Shown: positions 7,415 through 14,610, counted from the first letter of the stretch. The stretch: DNA of 16,255 nucleotides from an uncultured Gammaproteobacteria bacterium (GCA_905480065.1 CAJQOV010000189.1:1-16255), one strand, 5' to 3'. Numbers and translations are program-made. The notes: generated by a model from the sequence alone, not told the origin.

Positions 7415-7473
7415 CTGGAATACCTGGCCTGCTGCGATTTTTGCCGCGGGCGTAAACGAGTGGATGGGAATTC

Positions 7474-8280
7474 ATGTCACAGCCTGTGGTACAGATCCGG
7501 GACTTGCGCTTCGCACGCGGCAACCGGATGATTTTCGATGGCATCGACCTCGATATCATGCCCGGCAGCGTGACCGCGATCATGGGTCCGAGCGGCACCG
7601 GCAAGACCACCCTGCTGAAGCTGATCGGCGGCCAGCTGCGGCCCTTGTCCGGCTCGATTCGTGTGCGTGGCGAAGAGGTACAAACGCTGTCGCGACCGGC
7701 GCTGTACCGCATGCGCAAACGCATCGGCATGCTGTTCCAGAGCGGTGCATTGCTGACCGACCTCAACGTGTTCGAGAATGTTGCCTTTCCGATCCGTGAA
7801 CACACCAGATTACCGCAGGCGCTGGTCCGCGACCTGGTGCTGATGAAGCTCGAGGCGGTCGGTCTGCGCGGTGCCGCGGGGCTGATGCCGAGCGAGTTGT
7901 CCGGCGGTATGGCGCGTCGCGTGGCACTGGCGCGCGCCATTGCGCTGGACCCGATGATGGTGCTGTACGACGAGCCGTTTACCGGCCAGGACCCGATTTC
8001 CATGGGGGTGCTGGTGAAGCTGATTCGCGAGCTGAACCTGGCGCTGGGCATGACCAGCGTGGTGGTGTCGCACGACGTGCGTGAGGCGACCGCGATCGCG
8101 GATTATGCCTATCTGCTGTCCGACGGCAAGATCATGAACCATGGCACACCGGATGCGCTGTGGGGTGCAGAGTCGCAGTGGACCAGGCAATTTCTGAACG
8201 GACTTCCGGACGGACCGGTGGCGTTTCATTATCCGGCAGCGCCGTTTCGTGACGACCTGCTGGGCGGGGCGCCACGCTGA
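7474..8280 (+). CDS. mlaF: Phospholipid ABC transporter ATP-binding protein
   Basis: MlaF is the ATPase of the inner-membrane MlaFEDB complex, which moves phospholipids between the inner membrane and periplasmic MlaC to keep outer-membrane asymmetry. The product is 268 aa. Walker A is GPSGTGKT at 38-45, the signature is LSGGMARRVALARA, Walker B is MVLYDEPFTGQDP and the switch His is in VVSHDVREA. The start at 7474 gives MSQPVVQIRDLRFARG, a normal ABC N-terminus. Its TGA shares one base with the mlaE ATG. It is the first gene of the plus-strand operon. Confidence 0.97.
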   Translation: MSQPVVQIRDLRFARGNRMIFDGIDLDIMPGSVTAIMGPSGTGKTTLLKLIGGQLRPLSGSIRVRGEEVQTLSRPALYRMRKRIGMLFQSGALLTDLNVFENVAFPIREHTRLPQALVRDLVLMKLEAVGLRGAAGLMPSELSGGMARRVALARAIALDPMMVLYDEPFTGQDPISMGVLVKLIRELNLALGMTSVVVSHDVREATAIADYAYLLSDGKIMNHGTPDALWGAESQWTRQFLNGLPDGPVAFHYPAAPFRDDLLGGAPR

Positions 8281-9059
8281 TGCTGGATCTGTTGCAACAG
8301 CTGGGCCGTGCTGCGCTGGGGCTTTTCCAGCGGCTCGGCCGGGGCAATCTGTTCCTGCTGCAGACGCTGGCCAGCACGCCCGGGATTCTGTTACGGCCCG
8401 GCCTGGTGATTCGCCAGCTTTGGTCGGTCGGTGTGCTGACGCTGGTGATAATCGTGGTGTCCGGGCTGTTTGTGGGTATGGTGATGGGCCTGCAGGGTTA
8501 TAATACGCTGGTTGATTTCGGTGCCGAGGAGTCACTGGGCGTGCTGGTGGCGCTGTCGCTGGTGCGTGAACTGGGGCCGGTGGTTGCGGCGCTGTTGTTT
8601 GCCGGGCGCGCCGGTTCCGCCCTGACCGCCGAGATCGGCCTGATGAAGGCCACCGAACAGCTGTCGGGAATGGAGATGATGGCTGTTGATCCGGTGCAGC
8701 GGGTGATCGCGCCGCGCTTTCTTGCCGCATTCCTGTCCATGCCGTTGCTGGCCGCGATTTTCAGTGCGGTGGGCATTTTTGGAGGCTACCTGGTCGGCGT
8801 GGGTTTGCTGGGCGTGGATGATGGCGCGTTCTGGTCACAGATGCAGGACAAGGTCGATTTTCATGACGATATCCTGAACGGCGTTATAAAGAGTATCGTG
8901 TTCGGCTTTGTTGTGGGCTGGATCGCCATGTTTGAAGGCTATGATGCGGTGCCGACCGCGGAAGGAGTCAGCCAGGCAACCACGCGCACCGTTGTGCACA
9001 GTGCACTGGTCGTGCTCGGTCTGGACTTCGTGCTGACCGCTTTGATGTTTGGAGACTAG
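8280..9059 (+). CDS. mlaE: Phospholipid ABC transporter permease
   Basis: MlaE is the membrane subunit of MlaFEDB, a dimer forming the lipid pocket in the inner membrane. The product is 259 aa with an N-terminal amphipathic interface helix and about five hydrophobic helices. The family-diagnostic stretch LVRELGPVVAALLFAGRAGS is followed by AEIGLMKATEQLSGMEMMAV, the coupling region facing MlaF. It overlaps mlaF by one base and ends four bases before the mlaD start, so expression is tightly coupled. Confidence 0.97.
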   Translation: MLDLLQQLGRAALGLFQRLGRGNLFLLQTLASTPGILLRPGLVIRQLWSVGVLTLVIIVVSGLFVGMVMGLQGYNTLVDFGAEESLGVLVALSLVRELGPVVAALLFAGRAGSALTAEIGLMKATEQLSGMEMMAVDPVQRVIAPRFLAAFLSMPLLAAIFSAVGIFGGYLVGVGLLGVDDGAFWSQMQDKVDFHDDILNGVIKSIVFGFVVGWIAMFEGYDAVPTAEGVSQATTRTVVHSALVVLGLDFVLTALMFGD

Positions 9060-9063
9060 AAAC

Positions 9064-9585
9064 GTGAATACCAGGACAGTGGAAATCGGGGTGGGGCTGT
9101 TCGTTGCGGTGGGTATCGCGGCGTTGTTCATGCTGGCCATGCAGGTCAGTAATCTCAGCACCATCGGGAGCAGCGGAGGCTACCGGATTACCGCAACCTT
9201 CGAGAATATCGGTGGTCTCAAGGTGCGTTCACCGGTGACTGTCTCCGGTGTCAGGGTCGGACGGGTCGATGTGATCGACTATGACCTGCACACATTCCAG
9301 GCCGTGGTAACCATGAAAATCGAAGATCAATACAAGGGTTTTCCGGAAGATACCTCGGCCAGTATTTTTACCGCCGGCCTGCTCGGCGAGCAGTATGTCG
9401 CGCTGGAGCCGGGCGGGTCGATGACCAGTATCGAGGATGGCGGGCGCCTGCAGCTGACCCAGTCCGCGCTGGTCATGGAGCAGATCATTGGCCAGTTCCT
9501 GTACAGCATGGCCGCGGACAAGAAAACGGACCAGCCGCCGGACCAGAAAACGGAACAGCAGCCAGATCAGCAACCAGGCGGGTAG
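9064..9585 (+). CDS. mlaD: Phospholipid transport MCE-domain protein
   Basis: MlaD forms a membrane-anchored hexameric MCE ring that channels lipid between MlaE and MlaC. The product is 173 aa: a transmembrane helix at about 8-27 (GVGLFVAVGIAALFMLAM), an MCE domain at about 38-116 (FENIGGLKVRSPVTVSGVRV), then a hydrophobic helix region (LLGEQYVALEPGG onward) and a low-complexity acidic/Gln/Pro tail. I chose the GTG at 9064 because MNTRTVEIGVGLF matches family N-termini and GGAG at 9051-9054 is correctly spaced. A TTG at 9049 in the same frame lies inside mlaE and lacks support. Confidence 0.96.
   Translation: MNTRTVEIGVGLFVAVGIAALFMLAMQVSNLSTIGSSGGYRITATFENIGGLKVRSPVTVSGVRVGRVDVIDYDLHTFQAVVTMKIEDQYKGFPEDTSASIFTAGLLGEQYVALEPGGSMTSIEDGGRLQLTQSALVMEQIIGQFLYSMAADKKTDQPPDQKTEQQPDQQPGG
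9517..9582 (+). repeat. Coding 24-nt tandem repeat in the MlaD tail
   Basis: Residues 152-173 of MlaD read as DKKTDQPP, DQKTEQQP and a partial DQQPGG: an 8-residue unit present about 2.75 times. The DNA units start at 9517, 9541 and 9565. The region lies beyond the MCE domain and is probably disordered in the periplasm. Confidence 0.75.
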
Positions 9586-9593
9586 ATAGCAGC

Positions 9594-10229
9594 ATGAGGT
9601 TTCAGCTACACAGATTGTTTTGCAGCCCGTCTGCGCTGGTATTACTGGCCATGCTTGCCGTACTGCCGGCCGCCCATGGCGCCGGGGATCTCTCGCCCCA
9701 GGAACTGGTGCGTGACACCTCGTCGCGCATGTTGATGGCAATGCGCAACGAGCATGACGCCATCGTGGAGGATTCCGATAAGTTATATCGCCTGGTATCC
9801 GAAATCGTATTACCGTATTTCGATTTCGAGCGCATGAGCCAGTGGGTACTGGGCAAGAACTGGCGCACTGCAACGCCGCAGCAGCGCGAGCGCTTTGTTG
9901 GGCAGTTCCGCGACCTGCTGGTGCGCACCTACGGCACTGCGTTGTCGGAGTACGCCAATGAAAAAATCGTTTACCTGCCTTTTGTCGATGATGGCAAGTC
10001 CGGTACGGTAACAGTCCGCACGGAGATCGAGCAGGGCGGCTCGACGATCCCGATTTCCTACTCCATGTACCAGGGCAGTAATGGCTGGAAGGTATACGAT
10101 GTGTCGATCAGCGGTGTCAGCCTGGTCACCAACTATCGCTCGACCTTTGGCAGTATTATCCGTGACAAGGGTATGGACAGCCTGATCCAGCAGTTGAGTG
10201 AGCGCAACACCGGCAAGAGTGATGGCTGA
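9594..10229 (+). CDS. mlaC: Periplasmic phospholipid-binding protein
   Basis: MlaC shuttles phospholipid across the periplasm between the outer-membrane MlaA-porin complex and MlaFEDB. The product is 211 aa. A signal peptide (about 1-29) has hydrophobic core ALVLLAMLAVLPAA and a likely cut near AHG. The mature MlaC/Ttg2D fold includes LVRDTSSRMLMAM, the conserved VLPYFDFERMSQWVLGKNWR and the late strand GWKVYDVSISGVSLVTNYRS. It starts 8 nt after mlaD and overlaps mlaB by 8 nt. Confidence 0.97.
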   Translation: MRFQLHRLFCSPSALVLLAMLAVLPAAHGAGDLSPQELVRDTSSRMLMAMRNEHDAIVEDSDKLYRLVSEIVLPYFDFERMSQWVLGKNWRTATPQQRERFVGQFRDLLVRTYGTALSEYANEKIVYLPFVDDGKSGTVTVRTEIEQGGSTIPISYSMYQGSNGWKVYDVSISGVSLVTNYRSTFGSIIRDKGMDSLIQQLSERNTGKSDG

Positions 10230-10524
10230 AACGGGATTTACCGACCAGGGTGACGGGCACTGGCTGTTGTCGGGTGAGCTGGGATTTGACACGGTCCCCG
10301 GCCTGCTGGCCAGTGCGGACCGGAGTATTCGCGGCGCTGGTGCGGTCGAGGTCGATCTCAAGGCCGTAACCCGGGTCGACAGTGCCGGTCTGGCATTATT
10401 GATCGAATGGACCCGCGCCAGCGCACGCGCCGGGCGCACCATTTGTTTTACCAATGTGCCCGCGCAGCTGCTCTCGATAGCGCAGGTCTCCGGACTGGAT
10501 GATATCCTGCCCCTGGCACACTGA
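10222..10524 (+). CDS. mlaB: STAS-domain subunit of the Mla transporter
   Basis: MlaB is the cytoplasmic STAS protein that binds MlaF and stabilises the ATPase. The product is 100 aa, one STAS domain with the conserved VDSAGLALLIEW; Ser54 is at the place of the functionally important Thr/Ser of the family. I chose the ATG at 10222, which overlaps the end of mlaC by 8 nt and gives a normal length. A GTG at 10198 in frame would add eight residues translated from mlaC sequence and is less likely. Confidence 0.93.
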   Translation: MAETGFTDQGDGHWLLSGELGFDTVPGLLASADRSIRGAGAVEVDLKAVTRVDSAGLALLIEWTRASARAGRTICFTNVPAQLLSIAQVSGLDDILPLAH

Positions 10525-10532
10525 CCTCACCT

Positions 10533-10545
10533 GGTGCAGTGCACC
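10533..10545. repeat. Small dyad in the mlaB-ibaG gap
   Basis: GGTGCA-G-TGCACC is a perfect 6-bp dyad with a one-base centre in the 54-nt gap, about 33 nt before the ibaG ATG. It is too tight for a hairpin with its full arms, so if functional it is an operator-type site. Chance is possible. Confidence 0.3.
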
Positions 10546-10578
10546 GGAAACCAATCTAACAAAGCAAAGGTTATAGCC

Positions 10579-10824
10579 ATGCAAAGCAAGGAATTGGAAG
10601 CATTGATCAGGGCCGGTCTGCCGGATGCCGAGGTCATGGTAAAGGGTGACGGCGATCACTTCGAGGCAATCGTCATCAGCAAGCAGTTCGAGAATTGCAA
10701 CATGGTCAAGCAACACCAGCTGGTCTACGGCACACTTGGCGACCGCATGGGTGGCGAGATACACGCACTGGCATTGCACACGCATACGCCGGAGCAGTGG
10801 CGCAACCAGCGCCGCATTCAATAA
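10579..10824 (+). CDS. ibaG: BolA-family acid-stress protein IbaG
   Basis: IbaG (YrbA) is a small BolA-family protein that partners monothiol glutaredoxins and iron-sulphur clusters. The product is 81 aa, close to the 84 of E. coli. Conserved pieces are VKGDGDHFEAIVIS, VKQHQLVYGTL, GEIHALALHTHTPEQW and the basic end RNQRRIQ. The ATG at 10579 fits the family start and has AAAGG upstream; an in-frame TTG-type extension to 10534 is not supported. The gene joins the mla operon to murA, as in enterics and Pseudomonas. Confidence 0.94.
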   Translation: MQSKELEALIRAGLPDAEVMVKGDGDHFEAIVISKQFENCNMVKQHQLVYGTLGDRMGGEIHALALHTHTPEQWRNQRRIQ

Positions 10825-10848
10825 TTCCGCCACGGCGAAGGGGGGGCG

Positions 10849-12108
10849 GTGGACAAACTCATTATCCGCGGTGGTGCGGCACTGGACGGCGAGATTCGCA
10901 TCTCGGGTGCCAAGAACGCGGTATTGCCGATCATGGCGGCGACGCTGCTGGCAGACACGCCGGTGGTGATCCGCAATATTCCGCACTTGCACGATGTGAC
11001 CACCACCATGGAATTGCTTGGCCACATGGGCGTGCAGTTGACCGTCAACGAAAAAATGGACATCGAGGTCGATGCACGCTCGATCAATTCACTGTATGCG
11101 CCCTATGAACTGGTGCGCACCATGCGTTCCTCCATCCTGGTGCTGGGGCCGATGCTGTCACGCTTCGGCAGTGCCGACGTGTCCTTGCCCGGCGGCTGTG
11201 CGATCGGCTCGCGCCCGGTTAACCTGCACATCAAGGGATTACGGGCGATGGGTGCAGACATCAGGGTGGAAAACGGCTACATCAAGGCACGTGTGAAACG
11301 ACTCCGGGGTGCCCGGCTGGTGATGGATATCGTGACCGTGACCGGCACCGAAAACCTCATGATGGCGGCGGCGCTGGCTGACGGTGTCACGGTGATTGAA
11401 AACGCCGCGCGCGAACCGGAGGTCACGGATCTGGCCATGTGTCTGAATGCCATGGGTGCGAAAATCAGCGGAGCCGGGACCGATACCCTCACCATCGAAG
11501 GTGTGGAACGCTTGTCGGGCACCGAGTACAGGGTGCTGCCGGATCGCATCGAGACCGGTACCTACCTGGTTGCAGCCGCCATCACCGGCGGTCATGTAAA
11601 GCTCAAGGATACCCGTCCCGAGATCATGGACTCCGTGCTGCAGACCTTGCGTGAGGCCGGTGCGGAGATCACCACCGGCGCGGACTGGATCGAACTGGAT
11701 ATGCACGGCCGTCGCCCGGTTGCGGTGAATGTGCATACTGCGCCGTATCCGGCCTTTCCGACCGATATGCAGGCGCAGTTCACTGCGCTCAACGCGGTGG
11801 CGGATGGCACCGGTACGATTACCGAGACTGTGTTCGAAAACCGCTTCATGCATGTCCAGGAAATGCAGCGCATGGGCGCCAATATCCGGGTGGAGGGCAA
11901 CACCGCCATCAGTAGCGGGGTGCAGCGTCTTACCGGGGCGCCGGTGATGGCCACCGATCTGCGCGCCTCCGCGAGCCTGGTGCTGGCCGGCCTGGTCGCA
12001 GACGGCGAGACCGTGATCGATCGTATCTATCATATCGATCGTGGCTACGAGCGCATCGAGGAAAAGCTCGCGCAGCTGGGTGCAGATATTCGCCGTATCC
12101 CTGACTGA
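10849..12108 (+). CDS. murA: UDP-N-acetylglucosamine 1-carboxyvinyltransferase
   Basis: MurA transfers enolpyruvate from PEP to UDP-GlcNAc, the first committed step of peptidoglycan synthesis, and is the fosfomycin target. The product is 419 aa, the family length. Lys22-Asn23 of the active site lie in ISGAKNAVLP, and the catalytic Cys117 is in LPGGCAIGSRPVNLH, so this enzyme has the fosfomycin-sensitive cysteine and not the natural Asp variant. The C-terminal half contains FPTDMQAQ and FENRFMHVQEM. The start is GTG, preceded by GAAGGGGGGG. It lies 24 nt after ibaG. Confidence 0.98.
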   Translation: MDKLIIRGGAALDGEIRISGAKNAVLPIMAATLLADTPVVIRNIPHLHDVTTTMELLGHMGVQLTVNEKMDIEVDARSINSLYAPYELVRTMRSSILVLGPMLSRFGSADVSLPGGCAIGSRPVNLHIKGLRAMGADIRVENGYIKARVKRLRGARLVMDIVTVTGTENLMMAAALADGVTVIENAAREPEVTDLAMCLNAMGAKISGAGTDTLTIEGVERLSGTEYRVLPDRIETGTYLVAAAITGGHVKLKDTRPEIMDSVLQTLREAGAEITTGADWIELDMHGRRPVAVNVHTAPYPAFPTDMQAQFTALNAVADGTGTITETVFENRFMHVQEMQRMGANIRVEGNTAISSGVQRLTGAPVMATDLRASASLVLAGLVADGETVIDRIYHIDRGYERIEEKLAQLGADIRRIPD

Positions 12109-12130
12109 TTCGCTGCAGCCCACGCAGCGC

Positions 12131-12168
12131 TTCCGGGTGAACTTGTAAATTGACAGGTTCTGCCGGAA
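12131..12168 (+). repeat. Stem-loop in the hisG leader
   Basis: TTCCGGGTGAAC (12131-12142) pairs with GTTCTGCCGGAA (12157-12168) in ten of twelve positions around a 14-nt loop. It lies in the 71-nt murA-hisG spacer and ends 11 nt before the hisG ATG, where a ribosome binding site would be. No U-run follows, so it is not a classic terminator, and there is no His-codon leader peptide. It may limit hisG translation or be incidental. Confidence 0.45.
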
Positions 12169-12179
12169 ACTTGCCCCCC

Positions 12180-12818
12180 ATGAACAATACCCTGACCATT
12201 GCCCTGTCGAAGGGCCGCATCTTCCAGGAAACCCTGCCATTGCTGGCGGCTGCCGGGATCGTGCCGGTGGATGATCCGGAAACCAGCCGCAAGCTGATTC
12301 TGGATACCAACCTCGATGATGTGAAGCTGGTTATCATTCGTGCGGCAGACGTGCCCACCTACGTGGGTTACGGCGCTGCGGATGTGGGCGTCGCCGGCAA
12401 GGACGTGTTGATGGAGCATGGTGGCGACGGCTTGTATGAACCGCTTGATCTGAAGATTGCACAATGCCGCCTGATGGTGGCCGGGCCGGAACACGCCAAC
12501 ACTGCGCGTCGCCGCATGCGCATTGCTACCAAGTACGTGCAGAGCACCCGCCGCTTCTACGCCGACCGGCAGGAGCAGGTCGAGATCATCAAGCTGTATG
12601 GCTCCATGGAGCTTGCTCCGCTGGTCGGCCTGGCTGACCGGATCGTGGACGTGGTGGATACCGGCAACACCCTGCGCGCAAACGGACTGGTGCCGCTGGA
12701 GCACATCGCGGACATCAGCTCCCGGCTGGTGGTGAACCGCGCATCCATGAAAATGAAACATGCGCGCATCACCGACCTGATCGACAAGTTACGCGTCGCC
12801 TGCAACCGGCAGGACTAG
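12180..12818 (+). CDS. hisG: ATP phosphoribosyltransferase, short form
   Basis: HisG condenses ATP with PRPP, the first step of histidine synthesis. The product is 212 aa, the short HisG(S) form, which lacks the C-terminal ACT-like regulatory domain of the roughly 300-aa long form. In known cases this form needs HisZ, a histidyl-tRNA synthetase paralogue, for activity and histidine feedback. Motifs: LTIALSKGRIFQETLPLL at the N-terminus, GAADVGVAGKDVL, and the PRPP loop DRIVDVVDTGNTLRANGL. I chose the ATG at 12180; an in-frame TTG at 12150 would add ten residues lacking homology. No strong ribosome binding site is seen. hisZ is not in the window. Confidence 0.96.
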   Translation: MNNTLTIALSKGRIFQETLPLLAAAGIVPVDDPETSRKLILDTNLDDVKLVIIRAADVPTYVGYGAADVGVAGKDVLMEHGGDGLYEPLDLKIAQCRLMVAGPEHANTARRRMRIATKYVQSTRRFYADRQEQVEIIKLYGSMELAPLVGLADRIVDVVDTGNTLRANGLVPLEHIADISSRLVVNRASMKMKHARITDLIDKLRVACNRQD

Positions 12819-12974
12819 CCGCTACTCGCTATGCCAGCCAGCTACCCCGGAAATTTTGCCTCGTCGTCATTGCTTGCTCGCGGTGATGCTCGCAATAACG
12901 CGAGTTCACGGCGTTACCAGAGGTTTCTTTTACAGTGATGGCGCTGACCTGCCGGTGATGGCCTGAGAGATGGT
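12819..12974. other. hisG-hisD spacer (156 nt) with a degenerate repeat
   Basis: This gap is unusually long for a his operon junction. It carries an imperfect inverted repeat at 12865-12900, and its end holds GAGAGA before the hisD ATG as a ribosome binding site. I see no convincing promoter or terminator. Confidence 0.5.
12865..12900. repeat. Imperfect inverted repeat, REP-like
   Basis: CGTCATTGC (12865-12873) and GCAATAACG (12892-12900) are 9-bp arms with one mismatch. The text CGTCATTGC resembles the core of the widespread CGTCATTGCGAGC dispersed repeats of proteobacteria, so this may be a decayed copy. Assignment is by resemblance only. Confidence 0.4.
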
Positions 12975-14276
12975 ATGACCGAGATAACCCGACTGGATTC
13001 ACACGCCCCCGGATTCCGTGCCGCCCTGGAGCGGTTGCTGGACTGGGAGCAAACGGCCGACCTGAAGGTCGAGACGGCGGTGCGCGAGATCATTGCCGCG
13101 GTGCGTACACGCGGTGATGCGGCACTGATCGAATTTACCGAACGCTTTGATCGCCGCACGGTGCAGCAGGGCCTGGAAATTCCGCTGGCCGACTGTCGGG
13201 CTGCGCTGCAGCGCATCGAACCGGGGCAACGCACGGCACTGGAGATCGCGGCACAGCGCGTACGCGCCTATGCCGAGCACCAGAAGCTGGCGTCCTGGTC
13301 CTATACCGAAGCGGATGGCACCCTGCTGGGTCAGCAGGTCACGCCGATGGACCGGGTCGGCCTGTATGTGCCCGGTGGCAAGGCAGCCTATCCATCCTCG
13401 GTGCTGATGAACGCGATTCCGGCGCGCGTGGCCGGTGTCGGTGAACTGATCATGGTGGTGCCGACCCCGGGTGGTGAAGTAAACAACCTGGTGCTGGCGG
13501 CTGCGGCAATAGCCGGTGTGGACCGGGTGTTCGCGATTGGCGGCGCCCAGGCGGTTGCCGCGCTGGCATACGGTACCGAGAGCGTGCCGGCCGTCGACAA
13601 GATCGTCGGTCCCGGCAATGCCTATGTGGCCAGCGCCAAGCGCATGGTGTTCGGCAAGGTTGGCATCGACATGATCGCCGGGCCCTCCGAAATCCTGGTG
13701 GTCTGTGATGGCAGGACCGACCCGGACTGGATTGCCGTCGACCTGTTCTCCCAGGCGGAACACGATGAGGATGCGCAATCCATCCTGGTCAGCCCCGATG
13801 CCGCATTTCTCGAGCGGGTCATGGACAGTATCGGGCGCCTGTTGCCGCAGATGCCGCGCGCGGAAATCATCAGCGCGTCACTGCGCGGGCAGGGTGCGCT
13901 GATCCGGGTGCACGACATGGATGAGGCGATCGAGCTGGCCAACCAGGTGGCACCGGAACACCTGGAGTTGTCGGTGGAAGATCCGCTGCCGCTTGCTGCC
14001 CGCATTCGTCACGCCGGAGCGATTTTCATGGGCCGCTATACAGCCGAGGTGCTGGGCGATTACTGCGCTGGCCCCAACCATGTATTGCCGACCTCGCGCA
14101 CGGCACGTTTTTCCTCGCCGCTAGGTGTGTACGATTTCCAGAAGCGCTCCAGTCTCATCATGTGCTCGGCGCAGGGCGCCAGTGAATTGGGCAAGACCGC
14201 CTCGATACTGGCGCATGGCGAAGGACTGACCGCACACGCGCGCTCCGCCGAGATGCGCATCCTGGACGGGGATTGA
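12975..14276 (+). CDS. hisD: Histidinol dehydrogenase
   Basis: HisD performs the last two steps of histidine synthesis, oxidising L-histidinol to histidine with two NAD+; it is a Zn-dependent homodimer. The product is 433 aa, the family length. Diagnostic segments are YVPGGKAAYPSSVLMNAIPA, FAIGGAQAVAALAYGTESVP, the long family signature around IDMIAGPSEILVV, QAEHDEDAQS, the catalytic pair Glu328-His329 in APEHLEL, and CAGPNHVLPT. The ATG at 12975 follows GAGAGA at suitable spacing. The gene is intact although both flanking spacers hold repeats. Confidence 0.98.
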   Translation: MTEITRLDSHAPGFRAALERLLDWEQTADLKVETAVREIIAAVRTRGDAALIEFTERFDRRTVQQGLEIPLADCRAALQRIEPGQRTALEIAAQRVRAYAEHQKLASWSYTEADGTLLGQQVTPMDRVGLYVPGGKAAYPSSVLMNAIPARVAGVGELIMVVPTPGGEVNNLVLAAAAIAGVDRVFAIGGAQAVAALAYGTESVPAVDKIVGPGNAYVASAKRMVFGKVGIDMIAGPSEILVVCDGRTDPDWIAVDLFSQAEHDEDAQSILVSPDAAFLERVMDSIGRLLPQMPRAEIISASLRGQGALIRVHDMDEAIELANQVAPEHLELSVEDPLPLAARIRHAGAIFMGRYTAEVLGDYCAGPNHVLPTSRTARFSSPLGVYDFQKRSSLIMCSAQGASELGKTASILAHGEGLTAHARSAEMRILDGD

Positions 14277-14292
14277 GAAAAATCTGTTCGCG

Positions 14293-14313
14293 CAAAGACG
14301 CAAAGACGCAGAG
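14293..14313. repeat. Tandem heptad/octad repeat after hisD
   Basis: CAAAGACG occurs twice in tandem (14293-14300 and 14301-14308), followed by CAGAG. This is the typical text of GCAAAGACGCAAAG dispersed repeats seen in many proteobacterial genomes, often next to CACAGAG-type elements as here. Confidence 0.5.
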
Positions 14314-14327
14314 TAGTCAAAATAATT

Positions 14328-14610
14328 GCCACAGAGCGCACAGAGGACACCGAGACTACAACAATGTTGCCATGGCCGTGCGCAGCTTTCCGGCAAGACG
14401 GCAACAGCCCCGGGTTCTCGCTGCTGCCTGCATGGCCATGGTGGTAACAAGACGTATCTGGTTACGTCTGCCATCCCCGCGCAAGCGGGGATCCAGTCTG
14501 TACAGAACTGGTGGTTGTCGGGTTTCTACTGTGCCGGGATCCCCCGTTGCGAGGCTGCATAATCCGGCGTTTTGAATTTCTTTCTCTGTGTGCTCTGTGT
14601 ACTCTGTGGC
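14328..14610. mobile_element. MITE-like element between hisD and hisC
   Basis: Terminal inverted repeats of 28 nt lie at 14328-14355 and 14583-14610 and match at 24 of 28 positions; both begin GCCACAGAG when read inward. They enclose 227 nt with no credible gene. Inside are further symmetric parts: CCATGGCC/GGCCATGG (14370-14377, 14434-14441), AGACGT/ACGTCT (14450-14455, 14464-14469) and a strong palindrome at 14473-14492. No target-site duplication is evident. The arms resemble the CACAGAG / CTCTGTG repeats common in environmental proteobacteria. No transposase is present, so movement would depend on one elsewhere, or this is an old remnant. Confidence 0.55.
14473..14492. repeat. dRS3/REP-like palindrome
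   Basis: ATCCCCGC-GCAA-GCGGGGAT is a perfect 8-bp stem with a GCAA (GNRA) tetraloop, followed by CCAGT. It resembles the ATTCCCGCGCAGGCGGGAAT repeats known as dRS3 in Neisseria and their relatives in many proteobacteria. As RNA in a hisD-hisC transcript it would be a very stable hairpin. It is nested in the element at 14328-14610. Confidence 0.6.

Larger units (their letters stand above)
7243..7473. promoter_or_regulatory. Divergent yrbG/mlaF control region
   Basis: The 231 nt between two divergent operons must hold promoters for both. For the minus strand I see a good sigma-70 pair at 7378-7405. For the plus strand only an isolated TATCAT at 7377-7382 is seen, with no credible -35 box, so the mlaF promoter is unresolved. 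A direct repeat (7392-7414), a hairpin (7292-7311) and a 12-bp palindrome (7310-7321) lie here. A 26-codon minus-strand reading frame (7302-7382) is open, but its start sits on the predicted -10 box. Confidence 0.6.

Noticed and set aside
7302..8051. 249-codon minus-strand frame across mlaF and its upstream region
   Set aside because: Most of it is antisense to mlaF, with Arg/Ser/Pro-rich shadow composition. Only the last 26 codons lie outside a gene, noted separately at low interest.
7810..8730. 306-codon minus-strand frame opposite mlaF and mlaE
   Set aside because: Antisense shadow of two real genes; Arg/Pro/Ala-rich composition and no domain.
12151..12156. Perfect TTGACA as a -35 box for hisG
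   Set aside because: No -10-like hexamer lies 15-19 nt downstream; that stretch is GC-rich and runs into the hisG start.
11239..12240. 333-codon minus-strand frame opposite murA
   Set aside because: Antisense shadow of murA, His/Gly/Arg-rich and without a motif.
12999..13778. 259-codon minus-strand frame opposite hisD
   Set aside because: Antisense shadow of an intact hisD; no family features.
14273..14575. 100-codon plus-strand frame between hisD and hisC
   Set aside because: Its start RKDAKTQSSQ...HRAHRGHRD is the usual spurious translation of CAAAGACG and CACAGAG dispersed repeats, and the rest crosses palindromes.
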